Assembly (NCBI GenBank): GCA_013397435.1
Contig: VZRG01000344.1
Coordinates: 33,764-97,763, forward strand
From: Erythrocercus mccallii
Lineage: Eukaryota; Chordata; Aves; Passeriformes; Dicruridae
Direction of reading: 5' to 3'
DNA length: 64,000 nt
In this document: positions 11,801 through 23,800 of the stretch, one piece after another
Layout: each line of letters opens with the position of its first letter
How positions within the stretch are numbered: the first letter of the stretch is position 1
Notes under the pieces: generated by a model
What the model saw: the letters and a program-made list of their open reading frames with translations, nothing else
Told to the model about the DNA's origin: nothing
Databases searched by the model: none
Translations under genes and position numbers: made by a program

Positions 11801-14800
11801 CACCAGATCTCACCCTGGAGGTGTTCAGATCCCAGGTGAAGCAGGAAACTTTGCCCTCTTGTCCTGTTTGACAAAGAACTGGAAACAAAATTCGTGGTGG
11901 TGTTACAAATTTGTCTGTGGGATCTTAGAGAGGCCACAGTTTTGACCCATTTTAATATAAAGTTCCTTATCATGTTATACCAAACTCATTGGCCTTTAAA
12001 GAACTTCTCTGGACCCTTAAGTCTGAGGCAGGAAGTTTTGTAGATCACCGACTGACAGGAAATTTCTACTGGTGGCTGCTGGGCCACCAAATGCACATTC
12101 AGTTGTGCAGAAGGAAGCCCCAAAGCAACGCAGCCTCAACTTTCTCCATCACTGTTTTCATCTGCAAGGTCACAATTTCACAGTGACCAACTCCTGGAGA
12201 AGGTTGAGGTGCTCTGAGTGGTGATTTCAAGTTTTAATCTGACCTGGGAGTGTCTGAGGCACATGGTGCTCACTCATCCTTTTCTGCCTTCACTCTCAGA
12301 CTGCAAAAATGCAACATCACTTAATGCTATTTATTATTTATTATGTTTTTATTACTCATATCATCATCAGAATTGTTCTTCAAGCAGAAACTGTAGAACT
12401 CTGCCCTGTTAAATGGTGGCTCTGGATGTTTTCCAATGTCCATAACCACACCTTTCTCTTCCTCTTGCAGATGAGACTCCCATTATAGCTGTGATGGTGG
12501 CCCTGTCCTCCCTCCTAGTCATAGTATTTATTATTATTGTTCTGTACATGTTGAGGTAAGAGCTGCTTTAATGCTGGATTCCCTTGTTTGACAGAAACAA
12601 TTCCTGAATGAACAGGAATGAGCCTTTTGTGCTGTCTCCCAAGCTAAAGGCTGACACAGCTGGTGCTTTGAAAAGAAACCTGTAAGGACAGTGAATGAAA
12701 ATGATGTTTGGGGTTATCTGGTGAATGATGCTTATTCCTTTCTCTGCAAAGCTGCTCCTCGTTTGGGGAATTCCTGTTCTGCCTCTCAAAATGTCACATT
12801 TAGCAGGGTAGATTGAATTGAAGATGTGTCATTGTGGGGAAAAGCTGGTGAGGTTTCCTTGTGAAAATGATGGGTTGAGTAATCCAGGGAGGCTGAGCAC
12901 AGCCCCAAAGTCCTCTCAGCGTGTTGTTCCTTGATTCCCATCTTGATAGCAAGCAGGATCCAACATCCAAAATGTTTTGGGTACCAAACCTTACATGGTC
13001 CCTGTGCACCTTTCACTGTCAGTGGCAGGACCTTGTGAGGAGTGTGAGGTGATGCTGTAATTGAAATTACAGCATAATAAAGCCTTCTTAGATCCATTTT
13101 TTGGACTCTAAGCATCTGCCCTGCTTAAAATGAAGCATTCCCAGCTCCTGAAAGCATAACTGAGAATGTCTTTATTCACCTGCAGTAAACATTTTCATTT
13201 ACTCACCAGTTTGCTCATTAAGTAAGTCTTAGAAGAAAAACAAGAAAAAAAACCATTTCCTTAGCAGTGGAAAACTTCCTTCTGTCTCCTGGCTCCAGGC
13301 CTGCCCTCACAGCAGTGAACCTGAGGAGAGTTTTGCCTCAGGAGTTCAGCAGCAGCAGAGTTTAAGTCCTTCCCACCTGGCTTCCAGCCCTGAAAAAAAG
13401 GGTTTGTGTTCACTGCCCAGTGATTCAGCAAAACTCCGAATTTCAGGCGAAGGCAGCATGAGCAGCTGCTCCAAGTTAAAAGCACACGGAGCAGGGATTT
13501 GCAGCAGGACAGATCAACCTGGGCTTTATGTGCTCTGCTGGATCAGCCCAGGGAGCAGGGACTCCTTGGGCTCTGTAAAGAGCACCCTGAAAGCTTCTCC
13601 TGGTTCCCACCTGGCTCTGGGCTCCTGCAGCTGTTGCAGATGTGCTCAGTGAAAAGCTTTGCTCACAGGCAGAATTTTCGAGGTCCTGCTGCCTCCTGGA
13701 CCCACCAGCTAATTCATGAAGCCATGAAAAAGCGTGGCATCTCTCATCTGGGAGGGGACCTGAGCTTCCTGGTGGATATTTGCTGACTTTTTCCACCCCA
13801 ATTCTCTTTGGCAGGTTCAAGAAATACAAGCAGGCAGGGAGCCACTCCAACTCCTTCCGGCTGTCCAACGGCCGGACAGATGACACAGGTGAGTCCACCT
13901 GGTGCCACAAAGGTTCTCCCTCACCTCGTGTTTTTGTAGGCAGATATTTTTAAATTTCTATTTAGTTGTTGTTGTTGTTTCCTGGTCTCTTTTGTTTCGT
14001 GTTTTCCATGGTTTTGGCAGACTTTCGTAGAATGAAGGTTTCTTTCCCAGCTTTCATTCCACTGACTAAATGTTTGCCCTCAAGTGGTTGATATTAAAAT
14101 CACTTCCAAAATCACTACTCACATTCCTCTTGAGTTTTCACAGTGTTTCTTTGACTCAAATGAGAACCTTTTTGGAAAAAAACCTCATCTTTGGGGAATA
14201 ATTAAACATTTTTCCACTCTTTCAGATTAGGATGGTCTCTGATTAAAACTCAGATCTTCATGCTAACTGTGGACACCAAACTACCATATCCAGGAGAAAA
14301 CAGAAAACACTTATTTGCATTATAAAAACATTTTTGTACCTCCTAAACATGCACAGATGCAATTTTAAAGCCTTGTGTAATGTCTAAATTCTTCTGCCTC
14401 TGAGCTGTGAGCCAGAGCTGACACTGAGGGTCTGAAGTTGGGCATCTCCATCCATGTGTAGGCAATGATTAAGATCTGAGGAGACCTCCTAAACTCAGTT
14501 CAGATGCTTTTTTAGCACTCCTTCCACATAAAACAAACACCTTCTGAGAAGCACTGACTGCAATTCAGCACCTTTTTTTTTATTTTATTTGATGTTGGCT
14601 GCTAAGACCTTCTCTGCCGGTCTTACATCACTGTAAACGGAGGTGTGAACTTCCTAAAGCCTCAGCCGTGTTGGTGTAACCCTCACATGGCCTTTCTGGG
14701 CTTTGCTGAGCACCACAAGCAGCAGCCGCCTTTGCTGAGCCCTCCTGGGAATTGTGTCACAGTGGTGGTGCCAGACTTCCCATGTGAGACAGGGAGAAGT

Positions 14801-17800
14801 TGGAATTCAAAGCGAGGTGGTCTCCAACCCCAGTATTGACTCGGTCCTCAGGGCCCTGTCCTGCCTCTGTGAGAGTGTAGATCCCAGAGTTTTAATCAGA
14901 ATAGGATCACTGATTTTTTAGGCTTGGAAAAGCCCTTTAAGATCATCCAATCCAACCGTTCCCCCAGCACTGCCAAGGCCACCACTGACCCATGTCCTCA
15001 GGTGCCACATCCACACGGCTTTTAAATCCCTCCAGGGATGGGGACTCCAGCACTGCCCTGGGCAGCTGTGCCAGGGATGGACAACCCTTTCCATGAAGAA
15101 ATTTTCCCAAATATTCAATCTAAACCTCCCCTGTCCCATCCTGAGGCCATTCCCTCTCCTCCTGTCCCTGTTCCCTGTCTGTCCCCTCCTGTCAGGGAGT
15201 TGTGCAGAGCCACAGGGCCCCCCCTGAGCCTCCTTTTCTCCAGGCTGAGCCCCTTTCCCAGCTCCTTCAGCTGCTCCTGGTGCTCCAGACCCTTCCCCAG
15301 CTCCATTCCCTCCTCTTGACACCCTCCAGCTCCTCAAAATCTTTTTTGTGAGGCACAGAAGTGCCCCCAGCACTGGAGATGCCCCAGCGGTGCCAGCACA
15401 GGGGACAGGCACTGCCCTGGCCCTGCAGCCACCCCAGTGCTGCCACAAGCCAGGTGTCACCGTGCTCAGAGCAACCTGCTCTGCTGGAAGCTGTTGCAAC
15501 AAAATGATCCTTTAACATCCCCTCCACCCCAAACCATCCTGTGCAAACACGAGGACAACCCTAAAGGCGGCTGTGCCCGGGGTCCCCACGCTCAGCTGGG
15601 CATGGGTGGGCAGTGCTGGGCACGGGGGACAGCTGGTGGCCCCTGTGACCCCTGGGTGTCATTGCAGAGCCACAGAGCATGCCCCTGCTCGCCCGGTCCC
15701 CCAGCACCAACCGCAAGTACCCCCCACTGCCCGTGGACAAGCTGGAGGAGGAGATCAACCGGCGCATGGCCGACGACAACAAGCTCTTTCGGGAGGAGTT
15801 CAACGTGAGTGCCTCTGCTGCTGCCCACAGGCTGCCCTCTTTGGGTTTAGGATCTGGTTCTCCGGGTTTCTGGAAGGGCTGAGGTGATTCTGTCGTGCTT
15901 ACTGCAAAAAAAAAAAAGAGGGTTTCTAGCTAACAGCTCTTCAGAGTTATATTTTCCTGGGTTCAGGAATGTCTTGGGGTCTTCTAGAGCTCCTCTGCTC
16001 GCTGGTTGCCTTCCAAGCTCTGCCTCCCACTTCCCAGTCCTCATGGTTTTAAATCCATAAATAGCCAAAAAAAAAGCTTTGACAGAGAAACAGGAATGAC
16101 CTTATCTTATTTCAGTGAGCTGTTAACCCTGAAACACAATGATGACAATGTATGGGACAAAGGCTGGCCTTCAGCTGTGAGGAATTCAGGTATTGTGCTT
16201 GTCCCACAAGCCCAGAGCATTTCTTCAGGGGTGGCTACAACCTCTTCTTGACATTGCTGAGCTTTGCAGCTTGGGACAATAAATCTGTTTTGCCTTGTCA
16301 ATAGAAAAATAGATTAGAATAGAATAGAATTGAATGGAACAGGAGAGATTCATGAAGGTTGGAGAAGACCTCTACGGTTATTGAATCCAACCATTAACCC
16401 AGCACTGCCAAGACCACCACTAAACCATGTCCCCAGGTGCCACATCTGCACTTTATTTTTTTAACACTTTCAAGGATGGTCACTCCACCACTGCCCTGGG
16501 CAGCTCCTGCTGGGGCTTGACAACTCTTTCTGTGAAAATATTTTCCTAAATATCCAATCTAAACCTCCCCTAGCACAACCTGAGGCCATTCTCTCTCCTC
16601 CTGTCCCTGTTCCCTGGGAGCAGAGCCCGATCCTCCTGGCTATCCCCTCCTGGCAGGGAGTTGTGCAGAGCCACAAGGTCCTCCCTGAGCCTCCTTTTCT
16701 CCAGGCTGAGCCCCTTTCCCAGCTCCCTCAGCTGCTCCTCATCAGACCTGTGCTCCCAGCCCAGGTCCAAGCCATGATATGGCACCATGAGAACAAGGAG
16801 AAGATTAAAAAAAGCCACTCGACTTTTTCCAGCTGCTACAAAACTTGATCCTTTTCCTGGCCGTGCTGTGATGAAACCAAATAGGTGCAAATGAATATCC
16901 TGGGAGAGAGATTTTTAGGGTTATAAATACCTGATTGCCCTGGACACTTCCTGCCATCCTGTCAGCTGGAGGAAGGGATGGTGGATACCTCCAGAACATT
17001 CTTTGCTGTTCGGAGGATGTGGAAAAACGGTGCTGGGGAAGCTCCTCCTGTGCTCGACTGGGAAACGCAGGCACAGTGTCCCCTGTCACCCCAGTACCCC
17101 CCACCAAAGGTCCCTTGGTGCTGCTGCTGCCATCACTAGGTGAGCTGGGGCGGTGGGGGCTTAATCAGGTCACAATTAGCAGCACTGTTAATGAGGGAAT
17201 CTCACAGGAGCCTCTGTGGACAGGAATCAGGGATGAGCCCATTGGTGCTGCCGGGTTCAGAGCTGGAGGCTTTGCTGCCACCTCGTGTCCATGGATCAGG
17301 AGATTCCAGACATCTTTCCGAAGGGATTGGCTCTCTCTGGTCCAGCCCAGCTATTTAAATGATCACTTTGAGCTCGGTGGGGAGGAGAGTTGCTGCTGGG
17401 CTGGAGGTGAGGGGTGGTGGGGACGTGTCCAGAGGGGCAGGATGCTTGGATGTGGCATTTGCCAGCACATTGTCCCTGCTGTGCCATGAAAACATCATGG
17501 AAAACCCTTTTTATTTCTGTCAATTCAGGCTCTCCCAGCGTGTCCCATACAGGCCACGTGTGAAGCTGCTTCCAAGGAGGAGAACAAGGAGAAGAACAGA
17601 TATGTGAACATTTTGCCCTGTAAGTGTCAGAGCTGGTTGGATGGGGGGGGAAACGCTCAGGGGGTCCTGCCAGGACTCCCCATTCCTGCTTTTGGGATGG
17701 GCAAGGGCACAGTTGAGGGCATTTCACCCCCAGGTGGGTGGCTATGTCTGCTTTAGCTTGAGATACCTGTGAGGGGAGGCTCCGTGGAGCCCTCAGCAGC

Positions 17801-20800
17801 CAGGAGACCATGGAGAGTGAAACGAATGGGAAATGCCAGAAGGGACAACTCTTGCCTGGTGGCATTGGGCAGTGCCCTGGCCTGGGCCATCCTCAAATAA
17901 ACACTCTGCAGAAGGAAAACTACCTTGGCCAAGATCTAGGACCTCTCTGTGTTGAAAGCAAGAGGAATTTGGGAGCATAAAGGTGTTTTTGCAGCAGAGC
18001 CAGGAGCGTGGGCTCCACTGCAACACCTGGATTCTCACTAGGCCAGGTACCAGCAGAGTGGAGGGGGTTGTCTTTAATGCAGAGTTTTGATTTCCCTCCA
18101 GATGATCATTCCAGGGTTCACCTGACTCCCGTGGAAGGGGTCCCTGACTCCGACTACATCAACGCCTCCTTCATTAATGTGAGTTCTGTGATGTGAAGGG
18201 GAAATCCCTTTGCCAGGAGCAAAGCTGAGCTGGTTTGGAAAGGGCTGGGGAACCACTCCTGCTGGAGCTGGGCATTTCTGATCAACAAACAGCTGATGAA
18301 TCATAGAATCTTTGAGGCTGGAAAAGCCCCCTAAGACCCACAAGTCCAAGCATTCCCCCCAGCACTGCCAGACCACCACTAAACCACATCCCCAAGTGCC
18401 ACATCCACACGGTTTTAAATCCTTGAAGAGTGTGGCCAGCTGATCATCAGTGCTTCCCAGCTTGCAGGGCTGGATGTGGGAAGGGGGAAGAAGAAATCAA
18501 GGAATCCAGCTAAGATGGAAGCAACCTTGCCCTGCTCTGCCCCTGGGAGGAGATGGGTCCTTTGTGGTTGTCACCACGTGGCTCCAATCAGCTGGAAGGG
18601 TCACGTGAGAGATGCAGGCACAGGAAGCAAAGCAAGACTCAAAAGAGCTTTTTTTTTTCTTTTCCTCCCCAGTAAATAAATTACACAAAAGCAATCTCTA
18701 TGAGTTCTACAGCCCCTCTCCCAAGGATCAGTGCTAATTTTCACGTGATGCTCTGGATGCAGGGTCTGACCCCAGTGGAAAGGCTGGTACCACTTCATTG
18801 GTGCCTTGTGCCAACAGGTGGGGTCATTCCTGCATTATGTGAGCATGGGGAATGTTCCTGTGGGAAAACAGCCCTCTGCACAAGGATTTTCAATTATTTC
18901 AGCCCATCTTCAGAGCTGATTCTCCCCTCAGTGGCTGCAGCCCCTTCTCTGCACAAGGGAGAATGAGCAGCACAGCAGCTGCCAGCTCTCTTTGTTCCTG
19001 AAGTGGATGCATTTCATGACTCTTGTGTTAGAGAAATACTAATTTCTCTTCTTTTTTCTTCTTTTCTTGCAGGGGTACCAAGAGAAAAACAAGTTCATTG
19101 CTGCACAAGGTAAGTCCTTGACTATTCCCATTGCTCTGTTGGAGGCAGCTGAGCTGTATCCCTCTGCTCAGTGGAGCTGTGCCCCTCTACCCCCAGCACA
19201 GCATCTTGCAGAGCTCCCCTGGTCAAAAAGAGGCCTGGCTGCTCCACAGATTGTCCCCAAAATGATTTTCCCAGTCAAAGAGCAGTGCTGGATGTCTTGG
19301 TGTACAGCAGGAAGTCCTACCCGTGCAATCCCATTGCTGGAGGGTGTTGTGACCTCTGGAAATAGTGCCAGAGAGATGTTTAATTAAATTCCTCAAATCA
19401 CAGAATCATGGAATGGTTTGGGCTGGAAAGGACCTCAAAGCTCATCTCAGTCCACCCCACTGCCATTGACAGGGACACCTCCCATGATCCCACGTTGCTC
19501 CAAGCTCCCTTGAACACTCCAAGGTGTGGGATAGAGAGAAATGTCTTTATGATCTTCAGAAGTTCAAACACATCCCTAAAACCAAAATTCCCACTCACAG
19601 GGTGGGGATCATGTCAGCAGCAGGATGTTACCTGCCCATGGGAGTGTTTTGTATTTCCTCTCTTGACTTGCCAGTGGGTCAGGGCATTCCTGGCCAGTTT
19701 CCCTGGCTCTGGCTGGAGAAGGAGGCTGGATCAGGTTCTTCAGCACTTCCAGGCTCAGGTTAAGCTTTGGCTCTGCTGTTCTCTTGGCTCACCCTGAGCC
19801 TCAGGCTTGGCAAGGGAGTGTAGGCTGAGTTAGCTCTGTGTCTGGCAGGCAGCAGGGAACTATTCCTGTGCCACACTGAAATGGGATCCCATGGCTAAAA
19901 CCCAAAATCCCCGGGCAGGACTTCTGCAGACTCTGGGACAGCCGCAATTTCCCTGGGTAACCTTGGGCAAGTCCATGCTATATTTGTCTGGTTTCCCCTT
20001 CTTGAGCAAAATCTGGAATTCCTGACCATAAAACAGATCTAGAAATTCCAGCTGTTGTGATAAAATTATTCCTTGGATCAGGCATGCCCAGACACCACAG
20101 CACCTCCTGTGACCTATTGGCAAAAACCATGTTGGATCATCCGTGACACGTGACCTCACACGCTGGGTTTTGGCCCCACATTGTGAGAAGTTGATGCCAA
20201 AGAGAACTTTTTGTTTTACCTTCCCCTCAGGACCAAAGGAAGAAACAGTGAACGATTTCTGGAGGATGATTTGGGAGCAAAACACAGCGACAATTGTCAT
20301 GGTGACCAACCTGAAGGAGAGGAAAGAGGTTGGTACCAGAAGGTTTCACAGGCTGGGATTTGACCCAAACTGGGCATGTCCTGGAGCCGTTCCCAGCCTT
20401 GTGAGGGTGTCCAGAGCTCACCTGCACCTGTTTTCTTCCCCCTGCAGTGTAAATGTGCTCAGTACTGGCCAGATCAGGGCTGCTGGACCTACGGGAACAT
20501 CCGAGTGTCCGTGGAGGACGTCACCGTGCTGGTGGATTACACCGTGCGCAAGTTCTGCATCCAACAGGTGCCAGGGATCACCTCTCCATCCCTTCCTGTC
20601 CCATCCCATCCCTCCCCTCTCCACGCTGGGCATCCCAAAGGTGCTGGCTCAACTACTCCAAGGCTCTGTGAGAGCAGAGTTGGGATGAAATGATCCCCAG
20701 CACCCATTTTTAACCAGAGGTGTTAAGGATTTATTCCTCCCAAGAGCCTGTTCCCAGTGGTAACAGCATGGCTGTGCTGAGAGCAGGGAAGCTGAGGGAT

Positions 20801-23800
20801 ACCAGGGCTGAAATTCCACCCTGCAGTACTCCAGCACTTGCTGTTACCAGTGTTGGTTCCTGCTCTCACCCACAGACACTTAATGCCTGAAAATAATCAG
20901 ATTTATCCCCTCAACTGAGACAAAATCCAGCGCCGTATGTGTTGGGTTTGATTGCTTTCCCATCTGTCACCACATTTCTTTGTCCTCCAAGAAGACTCCG
21001 GGTGTTTTAGTCACTCTTGTTTGTTTTCCTGCCGCTCTCAGAGGCAGGTAGGGAAAGAGTTGGTGCTTGCAAACCTGTCTGGACCCTGAGGGTGATTCTC
21101 CTGAGCCTCATCTTTCTCTCCAATGGCCTGGACGTGTGTGTTTTCCTCCCCTGCCTTTAATCCGAGGATGATCTGGGCAGAGGAGTGGGAAAGGATGGAG
21201 CAACAGCTTCTGTTTGAGCTTGTTGAAGATGAAGTATGGCAGCTGCTGCCAGGCTGGATCCACAGGCAGGGACAGGCTGGCATCTCACACCCCTCGGATG
21301 TGGGATGTGGTGCTGGCTGGTTAAAATGTCATGTTTTTAGAGACTGGTTTGTCCCAGAGCCTGAGTCCATGCCCTTTCAGCTGTGGATGCTGCCATCCAG
21401 CCCCATCTCGGGTCTGCAGCTCCCTCTCTCTCTTAATCTTGGGGGAAGAAGGGAAACCTGAGTATTTCTCATGAACCTGAGCCCTCCTTTCCCCTCCAGG
21501 TGGGAGATGTCACAAACAAGAAGCCTCAGCGCCTGGTGACCCAGTTCCACTTCACCAGCTGGCCTGACTTTGGGGTGCCCTTCACCCCCATCGGGATGCT
21601 GAAATTCCTGAAGAAGGTGAAGACCTGCAATCCCCAGTATGCAGGAGCCATAGTGGTGCACTGCAGGTGAGTCCTGCTCACAGCCAACCTCTGCCTCTCC
21701 TGGGTCACCTGGAAAGCATCTCCTGTTTAAAAGGATTTTTTTTTTTTCAGTCAGGACTTTTTCATTACCTTTATTTCATTTCCCTATGTTAAATGGGGAT
21801 GTTCCTCATGGGGACATGCAAAAAAATGCATGAATTGAAGGAAGTCCTTGAAATCAGTGATGTTAGGGTGGTGCAACTCATCTGGAGGGGTGATTTGGAT
21901 TGGCTGGATGCAGAGTGAGCCAAGGTGAGCACTGGTGGCATCTCCCTTGGTTCTCCACTGCCCTGGCATGAGAAGACAACATCCTTCTTTGGGAGAAGGC
22001 AGTACTGGGCTGACAGATTGCCTGGAGCGAGGGCCATGGAGATTGGCCTCACCTGGAGTGGTTTCAGGCACAGCAGCAACCCTGGGGGAGCCACTGGGGC
22101 TTCCACATTGCAATAAGGAGAAACCCCATGGTTAAAAGCAGAGATGGTCACATTTGCACCATCCCAAGTTCATTCTTCTTGCCTTCTTGTGAAGCAGCTG
22201 ATTCCAAGAGCTCTTTCCTTAATGTCTGCTGGTCTCACTGAAGACAATCTAGCCCAACCCCCTGCCATGGGCAGGGACACCTCCCACCGTCCCAGGTTGC
22301 TCCAACCTGGCCTTGGACATTTCCAGGGATCCTGGAGCAGCCACAGCTTCTCTGGGCACCCTGTGCCAGGGCCTGCCCACCCTGCCAAGGGAAGAATTCC
22401 TTCCCAGTGTCCCCCCCTAACCCTTGTCTTACAGCGCCGGCGTGGGACGCACGGGCACTTTCATCGTCATCGATGCCATGCTGGACATGATGCACACGGA
22501 GAGGAAGGTGGATGTTTACGGCTTCGTGAGCCGGATCCGGGCTCAGCGCTGCCAGATGGTACAGACAGATGTGAGTGTGGTGCTGTCCTGCCCTCTGGGC
22601 TTGGATTTCCTTCAGCCAGTCAAAGCCTGTGTGAGGGTTGAGGGTCTTTCCTCATTTTGGGTGATGCGGCATCAAGAGAGCACTTTATGGGGTCTTGCTC
22701 TTTTTAATCCCCTATGTAGAATTATTAAATCTGTTGGGTTGGAAAAGATCCTTCAGATCGAGTCCAGCCGTTCCCCCAGCACTGCCAAGGCCACCACTGA
22801 CCCCTGTCCCCAAGTGCCACATCCACATGGCTTTTAAATCCCTTCAGGGATGAGGACTCCAACACTGCCCTGGGCAGCTGTGCCAGGGCTGGAGAGCTCT
22901 TTCCATGAAGAAATTTATCCAATATCGCACCTGACCCTCCCCTTGAGGCACAGCTTGAGGCTGTTCCCTCTCCTCCTATCCCTTGTTTTCCCCTGGCTGC
23001 CCCCTCTTGTCAGGGAATCTTGTGGAGCCAGAAGGTCCCCCCTGAGCCTCCTTTTCTCTAGGCTTGGAGAACATTTTGTGTCACATCTGCTTTGTTTGGT
23101 ATGGTCAATAAATTCCCAGTCCCCATTTAGTGGCAGGAAGGTTGTCACTCACTTTCCTAGGGCCTCAGAGGGTGGGCAGGGGGATGGTGGGTTTGCACCC
23201 AGCACATGCTCACTTGGCATAGAGCACGGCAGAAAAAAAGGAGCAGGGGGAAGAAAAGCAAAGTAACTTGTATGGATAGAGGGAAGGTGTAGTTACGAGC
23301 AGTGGGACCAGTTTAAAAAGGAGGATTTCAGAGAGACTCAGACTTCCTTTTATGGCCTCTCCCTGCAACCCTCCAGATGCAGTATGTGTTCATATACCAA
23401 GCACTTCTGGAGCATTATCTCTACGGTGACACAGAGCTGGAGGTGACCTCGTTGGAGATCCACCTCCAGAAGATCTACAACAAAGTGCCAGGGACCAGCA
23501 GCAACGGGCTGGAAGAGGAGTTCAAGGTGAGTGTGGCTGTTGTCCTGGTGGCTCTGCTGGGATCTCCATGTGCTGGCCCGGCACTGGGTGGCTCTGAAAT
23601 TCCCCTCTGCTTTGCTCCTTGCTCTGCAGAAGCTCACTTCAATCAAAATCCAGAATGACAAGATGAGGACGGGCAATTTGCCAGCCAACATGAAGAAGAA
23701 CAGGGTGCTTCAGATAATTCCATGTAAGGCTTGTTTGGCTGCATGTCCGGTGGGTGTGGGGACAGGCTGGAGAAATGGGACAGACAGGGACCTTGTGATG

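Larger units (their letters stand above)
8644..12470 (+). other. PTPRA intron 3
   Basis: A 3.8-kb intron with no further coding exon recognised. It carries a + strand CR1 near 9650-9935, a pair of opposed CR1 tails at 11560-11835, and poly-T and poly-A runs. Confidence 0.7.
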
